Assembly: GCF_014204625.1 (NCBI RefSeq)
Contig: NZ_JACHLU010000005.1
Coordinates: 222,273 to 286,272, forward strand
Length of the DNA: 64,000 bases
Reading direction: 5' to 3'
Source: Gillisella vitis
GTDB taxonomy: Bacteria > Pseudomonadota > Alphaproteobacteria > Rhizobiales > Rhizobiaceae
In this document: positions 1-10,349 of the stretch, one piece after another
Layout of the letters: every line of letters starts with the position of its first letter
How positions within the stretch are numbered: the stretch's first letter is position 1
The notes under the pieces: model-generated
The model's input: only the letters and a program-made list of their open reading frames with translations
Databases searched by the model: none
Told to the model about the DNA's origin: nothing
Program-made: the position numbers and the translations under genes

Positions 1-1
1 T

Positions 2-205
2 GAATATATGTTCGACATGCTTGGTTGCGGGCCGGAAGACATTACCCATGTGTCGTCTTCTTTCCGTTATGATCTGATGACCGCCCATGACCTCGGCATC
101 AAGAGCAAGGTCTGGGTTAACCGTGGCCATGAACCGGCCAATCCCTACTATGGCTATCAGGAGATTTCCGATATTTCCGGTCTCGCTGGCGTATTTGGGC
201 TTTGA
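2..205 (+). CDS. HAD family type II haloacid dehalogenase-like hydrolase, C-terminal part
   Basis: The reading frame is open from the left edge of the window, so this is the 3' end of a gene whose start lies outside. About 67 residues remain. They match the C-terminal part of type II haloacid dehalogenases: a motif with VSSSFRYDLMTAHDLG, then KVWVNRGHEP, then a short tail. In this family that segment follows the core acidic residues and holds the conserved W-x-N-R stretch. The next gene starts 3 bases after the stop, so the two are probably co-transcribed. The catalytic aspartate lies off the window, so activity cannot be judged. Confidence 0.8.
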   Translation, partial: EYMFDMLGCGPEDITHVSSSFRYDLMTAHDLGIKSKVWVNRGHEPANPYYGYQEISDISGLAGVFGL

Positions 206-208
206 ACA

Positions 209-1483
209 ATGAAATTTGTCTCTTACTGGCACGATACTGCCCCGACCTTTTTAGATGGCGTGACTGGCCCGCTTGAAGGTCATTATGATGTCGCGGTGAT
301 TGGCGGCGGCTTCACCGGGTTGGCTGCCGCCCACCAACTGGCGAAAGCCGGGGCAAAGGTCATTGTGCTGGAGGGACAACGCATTGGTTGGGGTGCCTCA
401 GGCCGCAATGGCGGACACCTCAACAATGGCCTGGCGCACAGCTATCTGGGTGCCAAAGCCGAGCTGGGCAAGGAACGGGCGATTGCGCTTTACAAAGCGC
501 TCGACAGTTCAATCGACACCATTGAGGCGCTGATTGACGAGGAGGGGATTGATTGCAACTTTCGCCGCGCTGGCAAGCTGAAACTGGCCTCCAAACCGCA
601 GCATTTCGATGGGCTTGCCCGCAATTTTGAAGCGCTGCACGCAGAAGCCGACCCAGACACGGCGTTATTGTCTCCCGATGATTTGAAATGTGAGATTGGC
701 TCGCCTTTTCATGGTGCCATGCTGTCCAAAAAGAGCGCCATGATGCACATGGGCCGCTATGTGGTGGGTCTGGCAGAGGCCGCCCATCGTCATGGCGCAG
801 TCATTGCCGAGCAGGCGCTTGTGACCAGCCAGACCGAGAGCAATGGTCTTCACACATTGGCCACGTCGCGGGGCACCGTCACAGCCAGCAATGTTCTGGT
901 GGCCACCGGTGCCTATACCACGGCCAATTTCAGCTATTTCCGACGCCGCATTATTGCCGTTGGCTCGTTTCTGATTGCCACGCGGCCATTGTCCGATGCC
1001 GAAGTGGCATCCGTGATGCCGGGCAACCGCACCTGCGTCAATACCATGAATATCGGCAATTATTGGCGCCTGGCACCGGATAACCGGCTGATTTTTGGTG
1101 GACGTGCGCGCTTTTCCGCATCAAGCGATCAACGCTCGGATGCCAAGAGCGGCGAAATCCTGCGCCAGAGTCTGGCCAATATCTTTCCGCAACTGGCCAA
1201 GGTCGAGATTGATTATTGCTGGGGCGGTCTGGTGGATATGACCAAGGATCGTTATCCCCGCGCGGGCTATCAGGATGGTATCTGGTACGCCATGGGCTAT
1301 TCCGGCCATGGTGCGCAGCTCTCGACCCATCTTGGCATGATCATGGCCGATACCATTCTGGGCAAGCCCGATGCCAATCCGCTCAAAGGTCTCGATTGGC
1401 CCGCCGTGCCGGGGCATTTTGGCAAACCATGGTTTTTGCCGCTGGTGGGCATGTATTACAAGATGCTGGATAAGTTTCAGTAA
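209..1483 (+). CDS. FAD-dependent oxidoreductase, DAO family (gamma-glutamylputrescine oxidase-like)
   Basis: A 424-residue flavoprotein of the D-amino-acid oxidase family. Residues about 27-57 form the FAD-binding Rossmann unit, with V-I-G-G-G-F-T-G-L and the family's following WGASGRNGG segment. The C-terminal part has the usual WGGLVDMT...GYSGHG pattern that contacts the flavin. This family oxidises amines or amino acids to imines with release of peroxide. The closest recognisable type is PuuB/OrdL-like, but the substrate cannot be read from sequence. It starts 3 bases after the HAD gene, which suggests one transcript. No signal peptide is visible, so it is cytoplasmic. Confidence 0.88.
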   Translation: MKFVSYWHDTAPTFLDGVTGPLEGHYDVAVIGGGFTGLAAAHQLAKAGAKVIVLEGQRIGWGASGRNGGHLNNGLAHSYLGAKAELGKERAIALYKALDSSIDTIEALIDEEGIDCNFRRAGKLKLASKPQHFDGLARNFEALHAEADPDTALLSPDDLKCEIGSPFHGAMLSKKSAMMHMGRYVVGLAEAAHRHGAVIAEQALVTSQTESNGLHTLATSRGTVTASNVLVATGAYTTANFSYFRRRIIAVGSFLIATRPLSDAEVASVMPGNRTCVNTMNIGNYWRLAPDNRLIFGGRARFSASSDQRSDAKSGEILRQSLANIFPQLAKVEIDYCWGGLVDMTKDRYPRAGYQDGIWYAMGYSGHGAQLSTHLGMIMADTILGKPDANPLKGLDWPAVPGHFGKPWFLPLVGMYYKMLDKFQ

Positions 1484-1830
1484 GCGCAGAGCCAGGATAT
1501 GGAAACATTCGACGTTGGGCGTGGCGAAAATGGCCGTTTGCAGCCCGCGCAAGGTCGAATGTCCACAGACTCCAGCCTACTCTTGTTTTCGTTTGCCATA
1601 TCGGAAAACCGTCTTCCACTCTCGCCGGAGGCCGCTCGATGGTCATGCTGGTCAACAACGGTCTCGACCGCAGCCACATCACCTCAGGAAACAGCGAATG
1701 AAGGCGGAGACCGCAATGCGGACATTGCCTCTCTGAGGATTTTTCAGCTCCCCACGCTTGCCAATCGGCAATGCCCGCCTATTTCATAGCCATTACAGAT
1801 TTCGACCCGGTCAAGGAGAACTCTCCCGGC
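1484..1830. other. Intergenic region with a partial RIME-like element
   Basis: 347 bases without a convincing gene. Positions about 1580-1620 hold one half of the interspersed palindromic element seen elsewhere in the window (the half containing TTGTTTTCGTTTG and GGAAAACCG). Open frames cross this stretch but have no ribosome-binding site and no recognisable protein content. AAGGAG at 1813-1818 is the likely ribosome-binding site of the photolyase gene that follows. Confidence 0.6.
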
Positions 1831-3360
1831 ATGAACCAGAATGTTCATATTGTCTGGTTCAAAAAGGATCTGCGGATTGCCGATCACCGACCATTGGCGA
1901 TGGCCGCAAAGACCGGGCCTGTGTTGCCGCTTTATATTGTCGAGCCAGACTTGTGGGCGCAGCCGGATATGTCGGCCAGACAATGGGCATTCGCGGCGGA
2001 AAGCCTGACCGAACTGCAAAATACCCTCGGCCAGCTTGGTCAGCCGCTGCATGTGATGGTCGGTGAGGCGGTTTCAATTTTCGCACAAATTCATCGAAGC
2101 CATGGAATCGCAGCCATCTGGAGCCATGAGGAAACAGGAAATGGCTGGACCTACCAGCGCGACAAGGCTGTTGCCGCGTGGGCAGGCAGAGCAGGCGTGC
2201 CATGGCATGAGGCACGGCAATTTGGTGTCGTTCGCCGGTTGAAATCACGCAATGGCTGGGCCAGCGCCTGGGATCAGGACATGGCGCAGCCAATAACCCC
2301 TGCGCCAAAAGCATTGCCACCTCTTGGCGCAGATTGGCCAACCCATATCCCCACCGAGGCCGAACTCGGTCTTGCCCCTGATCCCTGTCCTTATCGTCAA
2401 ACAGGAGGGCGTATGGCGGCAATGAGAACGCTTGAAAGCTTTCTCAACCAACGGGGTCGCAATTATCGCTATCAGATGTCCAGTCCGGTGACGGCCTTTG
2501 ATGCCAGCTCACGCCTGTCGCCGCACCTCACATGGGGCACGCTTTCGATGCGTGAGGTAGCGCAGGCAAGCTGGGCGCGGATGCGCACTTTAAAAACCTC
2601 GGACGATCCGACATCCAAGGCCTGGCGCGCATCGATGGCCTCCTTCAGTGGTCGCCAGCATTGGCATTGTCACTTCATGCAAAAACTGGAGGACGAACCA
2701 AGGATTGAATTTGAAAACATGCATCGTGCCTATGACGGTATCCGTCCTGATCGTGCTGATCCCGGCTGGCTTGCGGCCTGGAGCGATGGGATGACCGGGT
2801 ATCCGTTTATCGATGCCTGCATGAGAGCTCTTAACCAGCATGGCTGGATCAATTTTCGGATGCGCGCCATGCTGATGTCCTTCGCCAGCTACCATCTCTG
2901 GCTTCCATGGCGCGAGAGCGGGCTTCATCTGGCGCGAAAATTTGTTGACTACGAACCCGGCATTCACTGGCCACAGGTGCAGATGCAATCAGGCACAACG
3001 GGCATCAATACGATCCGAATCTACAATCCCATCAAACAGGGGCTTGATCATGACCCCACGGGCGGTTTTGTGCGACACTATCTGCCGGAACTCCGGGATG
3101 TGCCCGATGGGTTTATTCATGAACCCTGGCATTGGCCGGGGATGTCAACCACGCTCTATCCCGCGCCCATTGTAGACAATGCAACGGCTGCCAGATCAGC
3201 GCGTGATAGGCTGTATACAATTCGCAAAAGCGACCAGCACCGCAACACAGCCCGCGTCATTGTGGCAAAGCATGGTAGCCGCAAGGCGGGTGCGACACGC
3301 ATCCCGCGGCAAACCAAGCAAAAAACAGCCGATGACGGCCAACTGCAACTGGATTTATGA
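1831..3360 (+). CDS. Photolyase/cryptochrome family flavoprotein (FAD-binding)
   Basis: A 509-residue protein with the two-domain architecture of DNA photolyases. Residues 1 to about 130 form the alpha/beta antenna domain, opening with VWFKKDLRIADHRPL. The helical FAD domain follows, with LSPHLTWGTLS, a G-x-x-G-Y-P-F-I-D-A-C-M-R motif and WINFRMRAMLMSF. The family repairs UV photoproducts or senses blue light; which applies here is not decidable by eye. I chose the ATG at 1831, preceded by AAGGAG, over an upstream in-frame ATG at 1771 that would add a 20-residue tail not matching the family. Its stop overlaps the start of the next photolyase gene by 4 bases (ATGA), implying translational coupling. 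Confidence 0.88.
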   Translation: MNQNVHIVWFKKDLRIADHRPLAMAAKTGPVLPLYIVEPDLWAQPDMSARQWAFAAESLTELQNTLGQLGQPLHVMVGEAVSIFAQIHRSHGIAAIWSHEETGNGWTYQRDKAVAAWAGRAGVPWHEARQFGVVRRLKSRNGWASAWDQDMAQPITPAPKALPPLGADWPTHIPTEAELGLAPDPCPYRQTGGRMAAMRTLESFLNQRGRNYRYQMSSPVTAFDASSRLSPHLTWGTLSMREVAQASWARMRTLKTSDDPTSKAWRASMASFSGRQHWHCHFMQKLEDEPRIEFENMHRAYDGIRPDRADPGWLAAWSDGMTGYPFIDACMRALNQHGWINFRMRAMLMSFASYHLWLPWRESGLHLARKFVDYEPGIHWPQVQMQSGTTGINTIRIYNPIKQGLDHDPTGGFVRHYLPELRDVPDGFIHEPWHWPGMSTTLYPAPIVDNATAARSARDRLYTIRKSDQHRNTARVIVAKHGSRKAGATRIPRQTKQKTADDGQLQLDL

Positions 3361-4889
3361 TGGAGAAGTTTCGCAATCTTATTGTTGTGCTTGGTGATCA
3401 GCTGACGCCGGACCTGTCCAGCATTGCCGCCGGTGATCCGGCGCAGGATCGCATTCTGATGGCAGAACTTCATGATGAAGCCACCTATGTGCGTCACCAC
3501 AAAAAGAAAATCGCCTTTATCTTCTCTGCCATGCGCCATTTTGCGCAAGAGCTGCGAACATCAGGCTGGACTGTCGATTATGTGACGCTGGATGCCCCCG
3601 AAAACAAAGGCAGTTTTTGTGCGCAGGTTGCGAATGCAGTCGGTCATCACCAGCCGGAACGCATCATTGTCACCACACCCGGCGAATGGCGCGTGCTGCA
3701 CAACATTGAAAAGTGGCAAACGCAATGTTCGGTGCCGGTCGACATTCTTCCCGATCATCGTTTTTTATCGACTCCAGCCGCATTTCAGGCGTGGGCCGCA
3801 GGCCGAAAGCAGTTGCGGATGGAATATTTCTACCGCGACATGCGCCGCCAGACCGGATTGTTGATGGATGGCGATCAGCCTTTGGGAGGCAAATGGAACT
3901 TTGACAGTGACAACCGAAAGCCTGCCGCTGCCGATCTGTTTATGCCCCGTCCCAGAACGTATAAACCAGATTCGATCACGCAAGACGTGCTGACACTGGT
4001 ACAGGCCCGGTTCGGCCATCATTTCGGTGATCTCGAACCCTTCTGGTTTGCAGTGACGCGCGCGGATGCCGAGGCAGCGTTTACGGCATTCGTAGATCAT
4101 GCCCTTGCGAATTTCGGAGATTTTCAGGATGCAATGCTGGCGGGAGAACCATTCCTCTACCATGCTGTCATTGCTCACTATATTAATTGTGGGCTGCTTG
4201 ATCCCTTGCGGGTCTGCAAACAGGTGGAAGCGGCCTATCTCGCCGAGCGCGTGCCGCTGAACGCCGCAGAGGGCTTCATTCGTCAGATTATCGGCTGGCG
4301 AGAATATGTGCGCGGCATATACTGGCTCAAAATGCCCGGCTATGAGCGGCAAAATTTCTTCGACCACCACAGACCACTGCCTGAATTTTACTGGACCGCA
4401 GAAACCGAAATGGCCTGTGTAAAGGCCGCTGTCACGCAAACCCGGCAGCAGGCCTATGCTCACCATATCCAGCGTTTGATGGTAACGGGCAATTTTGCAT
4501 TGCTGGCAGGCATAGACCCCCATGCCCTGCACGAATGGTATTTGAGCGTCTATTCCGATGCCTATGAATGGGTTGAACTGCCCAATACGATTGGCATGAG
4601 CCAGTTTGCCGATGGCGGTCTTCTCGCCTCAAAACCGTATGCAGCAAGCGGTGCCTATATCAACCGCATGTCAAATTATTGCGGCTCCTGCACCTATGAT
4701 GTCGCACAGCGAACAGGCGCACAATCATGTCCTTTCAATTCGCTCTACTGGAGTTTCATTGCCCGCAACCGTGACAGGATTGGCAACAATCCGCGCATGG
4801 CGCAGATGGTACGCACCTACGACAGATTTTCTGCCGACGAGCAGCAGCGGATCAGCGATAGTGCATCAACATTTCTGGCCAGTTTGTAG
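3357..4889 (+). CDS. phrB: Iron-sulfur (6-4) photolyase, PhrB/CryPro type
   Basis: A 510-residue protein of the prokaryotic FeS-BCP photolyase class, which repairs (6-4) pyrimidine photoproducts using FAD, a lumazine antenna and a [4Fe-4S] cluster. Cysteines at 354, 442, 445 and 458 have exactly the spacing I recall for the cluster ligands of Agrobacterium PhrB (350, 438, 441, 454). The N-terminus L-I-V-V-L-G-D-Q-L is typical of the class, and the C-terminal FAD domain has EYVRGIYWLKMPGY and NYCGSCTYD. The start overlaps the previous gene's stop by 4 bases; a second ATG lies one codon later. A RIME-like hairpin follows the stop within 5 bases. Confidence 0.95.
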   Translation: MMEKFRNLIVVLGDQLTPDLSSIAAGDPAQDRILMAELHDEATYVRHHKKKIAFIFSAMRHFAQELRTSGWTVDYVTLDAPENKGSFCAQVANAVGHHQPERIIVTTPGEWRVLHNIEKWQTQCSVPVDILPDHRFLSTPAAFQAWAAGRKQLRMEYFYRDMRRQTGLLMDGDQPLGGKWNFDSDNRKPAAADLFMPRPRTYKPDSITQDVLTLVQARFGHHFGDLEPFWFAVTRADAEAAFTAFVDHALANFGDFQDAMLAGEPFLYHAVIAHYINCGLLDPLRVCKQVEAAYLAERVPLNAAEGFIRQIIGWREYVRGIYWLKMPGYERQNFFDHHRPLPEFYWTAETEMACVKAAVTQTRQQAYAHHIQRLMVTGNFALLAGIDPHALHEWYLSVYSDAYEWVELPNTIGMSQFADGGLLASKPYAASGAYINRMSNYCGSCTYDVAQRTGAQSCPFNSLYWSFIARNRDRIGNNPRMAQMVRTYDRFSADEQQRISDSASTFLASL

Positions 4890-4890
4890 A

Positions 4891-4937
4891 TTCTGTCAGG
4901 GAAAGCGGATTCCACTTTTCCCTGACAAACTCTCAAA
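4891..4937. repeat. RIME-like palindromic element and likely bidirectional terminator
   Basis: An inverted repeat with arms TGTCAGGGAAA (4894-4904) and TTTCCCTGACA (about 4917-4927) lies between the convergent ends of phrB and nicC. The same arm sequence recurs near 16.4, 26.8, 36.8 and 56.7 kb. From its position it could end transcription from both sides. Confidence 0.75.
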
Positions 4938-4967
4938 CCGGGTCCGGTTTCATGTTCTATGCAAGAA

Positions 4968-6152
<1,185 letters not shown>

Positions 6153-6189
6153 TCAAGGGTGTTGTTTTCCCGATGCCTGACGAAGTGCA

Positions 6190-9100
6190 TCACCAGGGTG
6201 GAAGATCAGGTGCAAAGCGTTGGCGCAGGTAATTGGCCAACGCCTGTCTGTCGGCGCTGGTGAATTCGTTTTTGAAAGACGGCATATCGCGCAGATCCAG
6301 CGCATCGGGGGCTTTGATGCCTTCATCCAGCACCGTCAACAGCGCATCGGGCACAGGTGCGCGCAGCGCTGCTGATTGTGTGAGCGAGGTTTGCGCCGCC
6401 GTCACAGTGCCAGCGATGGCGGGTTCATGGCAGACAGCGCAGGCGCTTTCATAGAGTCGGCTTGCACGGCTGGGGGGCAACTCCGGGGAAGACGCCTGTG
6501 TGACGCTCTCCGGGTTTTTCGGCGTCTCAATGTGCGCCGACAGATAATGGGCCATGGCGCGAATATCATCATCCGGCAAGGCCGTCAGGCTGGCCGCCAC
6601 CTCGGCCATGGGGCCGGACGCGGTGGCAATCTCGGAGTGTCCGTGCCGCAGATAGCTGAACAGCCTGTCCTCGTTCCAGCCATGGTTTCCCGCCTGTGAT
6701 CCGGCGATTGCGGGTGCATACCAGCCTTTGATCATTGCTCCCGTCAGTTGAGGTTTCTCGGCCCCAACAAGATTGCGTGGGGCATGGCAGGCAGAGCAGT
6801 GGCCAGCGCCTTCCACCAGATATTTACCCCGGTTGTAGACATCGCTCTGGGAAAGATCCGGCTGGAAAGGTGTGCTGTCGTGATAGAGCAGGTTCCAGAC
6901 TGCAAGGGTGGCGCGCAGGTTTGCAGGCGTGATCATCTGGGCCTGCGGCGTTTGTTGATGCACGGGTTCTAGCGTTTGCAAATAGGCATAAAGCGAGAGC
7001 ATGTCCTCGCCACTCATCTTTGCAAACGCGGTATAAGGAAAGGCGGGATAGAGATTGTGGCCGTCGCGGCTGATGCCGTGGCGCATGGCACGTTCAAACG
7101 CCTCAAAACTCCATCGTCCAAGCCCTGTTTCAGGATCAGGTGTGAGATTGGTGGAATAAACCGTTCCGAACGGGGTTTCGATGGCGCGGCCTCCCACAGA
7201 GGCAGCGCCACCTTCTGCCGTGTGGCAGGTGGCGCAGTTGCCAAGCGCAAAAACCTGCCGTCCACGCTCAAGCATGGCTTCTGAGAACATGCCGGGAGAG
7301 AGAGCGTTAGATGGTGCAATAGCGCGGTGGACGGGCATGGACACGGCACCGAGCGTCAGAATGCCGCCAAGGACAGTGCCCAGCCCCAGCAATTGAGCGA
7401 GCTTACGTCCTGAGGATTTTTTCTGTTTCGGGCCAGAGCTTTCAAGCAGCGGCGTTCCGCCAGCCCCCTTCAGTGCCGCCAGCATTTTTTCCGGCGTAAA
7501 CGGCACTTCGCGCATCCGCACGCCGGTGGCATCGAAAATCGCATTGGCAATCGCCGCCGCACTGGGCACGGCGGCACTTTCGCCCACACCAAGCGGCGGA
7601 TCGCCGGGCCGGGCAATCAGCATGGTCTCAATGTCTGGAACCGCCGGAAAGCTCTGGATGGGATAGGCTGCCCAGCTCTGGGGCGTGGGCGCGATCTCGT
7701 CAAACGTGACCTCTTCCACAAGAATGCGGCTGGTTGTCTGAATGGCATTGCCGTGGATTTGCTGAAGCACGCCATCGGGGTTGATGACAAGCCCCTGATC
7801 CTGACCGATGAAAATGCGCGACAGGGTGACTTCGCCGGTCTCAATATCCACCGCCACATCCACAACCCAGGCGGCCGAGGCCGCTGCCGTGCCGGGAAAA
7901 GTGCCATGCACATAGGTGGCAAAGGCGAATCCCTGACCAAAGGCCATGCGGCCCTCGCGGCGCAAACGCGGACCGCCATGCTCTTCCCAGCCCGCCTGCT
8001 GCGCGGTGCGGCGCACAAGCTCGGCCTCGCGGGGATTGTCGAGATGGCGCAGGCGAAAGGCAACCGGATCTTCCCCTGCCTCAAAGGCCATCTCATCGAT
8101 AAAGCTTTCATGGGCAAAGGTGTTGGGCAGGGCAGACACGCCGCGCATCCAGGCCGCCCGGACAATCGGTGCCATGTCATGCACGGTAATGCGCTTGTTG
8201 GGCACTCGATAGGGCGGAATGATGGTCCTGTCGCCCATGTCAGAGGGGCGCGGCTCGGGGCTGATCCGACCCGTCAGCAGCAAGGCGAGATTGGGGCCGC
8301 GATTGGAGGGATACCAGCTATCAAGAGCGTAGGCATGGAGCGCGCCGGATTTCAGCCCGCCCTGCACCTCCATCAATTGGGCAGCCCCTTTTGGCTCCCA
8401 CAGATGTTCCTGCGCTCGGGTCAACTGAACCCGAACAGGTCGCCCGACGGCACGGGATAACAGCAGCGCATCGCCGCAGACATCATCGGCACAGTTGCGG
8501 CCATAGCATCCCGCCGCCTGATAGCGGCGTATCTCAATGTCGGTTGGGACAATATCCACCAGTGCCGCCAGATCGCCTTGCAGCATGTGCGGATTTTGCG
8601 TGCCGGACCAGATGATGGGTTTGCTCTTGTTCCAGTCGGCGACCGCGCAGGAAGGACCGATGGATCCATGCTCGTGATAGGGCCAGATATAGGTGCGCTC
8701 GCGGGACACCTCACACTCTTTGATGGCCTGCGCAAAATTGCCGGATTGATCAAGGCTGCGGGGTGTGGAGGGATGATCTTTCAGCGCCCGACGCAGGTTG
8801 GTCATATCTGGAATGTCAGGTGGCAAATGCCATTCGACCGATAAGGATTCCGCAATCAACTGCGCCTGATCGGCACGCTCAGCCACCACGCCCAAAAAAT
8901 CACCTTGCCGCACAATGGCGATAAAGCCGGGCAGCGTTTTCACTGCCGTATCATTGTAGCTGATCAGGCTATGCCCGATAAAAGCGCCGCTATCACGCCC
9001 GGAGTACGGCGGGCGAATCACATGGCCATGCACCATGTCCGCCACATCCACATCATGAATATAGGGATGGATGCCGCGCAGCTTGTCGGGAAGATCGCGG

Positions 9101-9606
9101 CGTCCGGTTTTCTGCCCGACGATGCGGTAATCCTTGGGGTCTTTGAGCGGGGTTGCCGGGTCAAGCTTGAGCGAAACCGTCTCGCCTGCAATCAGCTCGC
9201 CATAGCTGAAGGATTTGTCGCGGTGGTGAACATGACCGTTTTCAGTCTTGATGTCATCGACGGACGCATTGAAACGACGGGCGGCCTGATGGATGAGAAA
9301 AACACGCGCCTGCGCTGCCGCAATCCGCAAAGGGAGAGCCGCAATCTGGATGGTTTCAGAGGCAATCGTCGGGCCTTGATCCGGTGTCAGAGCCGTATCA
9401 CCCAGCACCATGCGCACAGCGCGCATCGGAAGGTCCAGCTCTTCGGCAACAATCTGGGCTAGCGCCGTGTCGATACCGGTTCCCAGATCGACATGGCCAT
9501 TATAACCCGTAGCGAGGCCGTGGTGATCGATCCTGAGAAAAACGGCAGGCCCGGAGGCCAGCTCATCATAGACAGACAGACTGCCGGGACGCGCATCTTC
9601 AGTCAT
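6190..9606 (-). CDS. nicB: Nicotinate dehydrogenase, molybdopterin subunit with C-terminal tri-heme cytochrome c region
   Basis: A 1138-residue fusion. Residues 1 to about 710 form the molybdopterin-binding hydroxylase domain of the xanthine oxidase family, ending with the GVGESA motif near 673-678 that carries the catalytic glutamate. A hydrophobic segment at about 734-757 should anchor it in the membrane. Three c-type heme motifs follow: CATCH 791-795, CSACH 937-941 and CAVCH 1056-1060. With NicA it hydroxylates nicotinate to 6-hydroxynicotinate and passes electrons through Fe-S centres and hemes to the respiratory chain. The layout matches NicB of Pseudomonas putida. The start overlaps the nicA stop by 8 bases. 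The hemes would need export while the Mo domain stays cytoplasmic. Confidence 0.95.
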   Translation of the reverse strand: MTEDARPGSLSVYDELASGPAVFLRIDHHGLATGYNGHVDLGTGIDTALAQIVAEELDLPMRAVRMVLGDTALTPDQGPTIASETIQIAALPLRIAAAQARVFLIHQAARRFNASVDDIKTENGHVHHRDKSFSYGELIAGETVSLKLDPATPLKDPKDYRIVGQKTGRRDLPDKLRGIHPYIHDVDVADMVHGHVIRPPYSGRDSGAFIGHSLISYNDTAVKTLPGFIAIVRQGDFLGVVAERADQAQLIAESLSVEWHLPPDIPDMTNLRRALKDHPSTPRSLDQSGNFAQAIKECEVSRERTYIWPYHEHGSIGPSCAVADWNKSKPIIWSGTQNPHMLQGDLAALVDIVPTDIEIRRYQAAGCYGRNCADDVCGDALLLSRAVGRPVRVQLTRAQEHLWEPKGAAQLMEVQGGLKSGALHAYALDSWYPSNRGPNLALLLTGRISPEPRPSDMGDRTIIPPYRVPNKRITVHDMAPIVRAAWMRGVSALPNTFAHESFIDEMAFEAGEDPVAFRLRHLDNPREAELVRRTAQQAGWEEHGGPRLRREGRMAFGQGFAFATYVHGTFPGTAAASAAWVVDVAVDIETGEVTLSRIFIGQDQGLVINPDGVLQQIHGNAIQTTSRILVEEVTFDEIAPTPQSWAAYPIQSFPAVPDIETMLIARPGDPPLGVGESAAVPSAAAIANAIFDATGVRMREVPFTPEKMLAALKGAGGTPLLESSGPKQKKSSGRKLAQLLGLGTVLGGILTLGAVSMPVHRAIAPSNALSPGMFSEAMLERGRQVFALGNCATCHTAEGGAASVGGRAIETPFGTVYSTNLTPDPETGLGRWSFEAFERAMRHGISRDGHNLYPAFPYTAFAKMSGEDMLSLYAYLQTLEPVHQQTPQAQMITPANLRATLAVWNLLYHDSTPFQPDLSQSDVYNRGKYLVEGAGHCSACHAPRNLVGAEKPQLTGAMIKGWYAPAIAGSQAGNHGWNEDRLFSYLRHGHSEIATASGPMAEVAASLTALPDDDIRAMAHYLSAHIETPKNPESVTQASSPELPPSRASRLYESACAVCHEPAIAGTVTAAQTSLTQSAALRAPVPDALLTVLDEGIKAPDALDLRDMPSFKNEFTSADRQALANYLRQRFAPDLPPW

Positions 9607-10087
9607 GAATGGCCTCCCGCATCAAAACGGCGGCCCGCTCGACAGAGGCGATAATCTCCAGATGCGTCCCGCACCGACACAGATTATGGCGCAGGGCATC
9701 GCAGATTTCTGTGCGGGTGGGGGAGGGGTTTGCACGCAACAATGCGCTGGCACTCATCACCATACCGTTCAGACAGTAACCGCATTGCGCCCCCTCACAC
9801 TCCAGAAAGGCCCGCTGCACCGCAGAAAGTTCACCGCTCAAAGGATCGGCAAGCCCTTCCAGTGTGGTGATCTCCCGGCCAACAGCACGTTTTGCCCGCA
9901 ACACGCAGGAGCGGGCCGGCAGGCCATCAATCAGCACCGTGCAAGCGCCGCATTGCGCTTTGCCACAGCCGTATTTGGCACCCTTGAGACTCAATTCGGT
10001 CCTCAGAATATCGAGGAGGGTTCTATCCCCCGGATTCTGAAGGGGATGCACTCTCCCGTTCACGGTCAAGCTGAGCGTGTCTGTCAT
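9599..10087 (-). CDS. nicA: Nicotinate dehydrogenase small [2Fe-2S] subunit
   Basis: A 162-residue iron-sulfur subunit of the nicotinate hydroxylase. The plant-ferredoxin-type cluster is bound by C41, C46, C49 and C61, and the second cluster by C102, C105, C137 and C139 (motifs CGKAQCGAC, CGYC, CRCG). Length and both motifs fit small subunits of molybdenum hydroxylases. I chose the ATG at 10087, preceded by AGAGGGA; a longer open frame upstream adds about 59 residues unlike the family. It is the first gene of the nicA-nicB(-nicC) minus-strand unit and is divergent from the MarR gene. Confidence 0.95.
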   Translation of the reverse strand: MTDTLSLTVNGRVHPLQNPGDRTLLDILRTELSLKGAKYGCGKAQCGACTVLIDGLPARSCVLRAKRAVGREITTLEGLADPLSGELSAVQRAFLECEGAQCGYCLNGMVMSASALLRANPSPTRTEICDALRHNLCRCGTHLEIIASVERAAVLMREAIHD

Positions 10088-10138
10088 GGTTCCCTCTGGG
10101 CTTTTTTTGACCCTTGTCAGAAATTCAACAGAAAACTC

Positions 10139-10154
10139 GTTTGTATGCAAATGA
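10139..10154 (-). promoter_or_regulatory. Candidate nic regulatory motif upstream of nicA
   Basis: GTTTGTATGCAAATGA (plus strand), with a TTTG-n4-CAAA partial dyad, lies 52 bases upstream of the nicA start. It is near-identical to the site upstream of nicC at 6137-6152. Confidence 0.4.
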
Positions 10155-10194
10155 ATTTTGAGAGCAAAGCGGATTTTTTTGCGCATGATACGGG

Positions 10195-10209
10195 CAAAAA
10201 CTGTTTTTG
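10195..10209. promoter_or_regulatory. 15-bp perfect palindrome in the nicA/MarR divergent region
   Basis: CAAAAAC-T-GTTTTTG is a perfect dyad with 7-base arms, placed between the divergent nicA and MarR starts. This position fits autoregulation of the MarR gene and control of nicAB, but no binding evidence exists. Confidence 0.35.
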
Positions 10210-10349
10210 TTGTATTTTTAGGCAGTCTGCTTCTGTGGCGACATGCAACCAGATCCCGCCACACTGGTCACGGGTGTAATTCTCGGCTTGACGGGGGGCG
10301 ACAGTATGCTTCAGTTCGCTCAAGACTGACCAGAAGCTGGAAATCTTTG

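Noticed and set aside
1499..1789. 96-codon frame between the oxidoreductase and photolyase genes
   Set aside because: It runs through a RIME-like half element, lacks a ribosome-binding site, and gives a low-complexity product.
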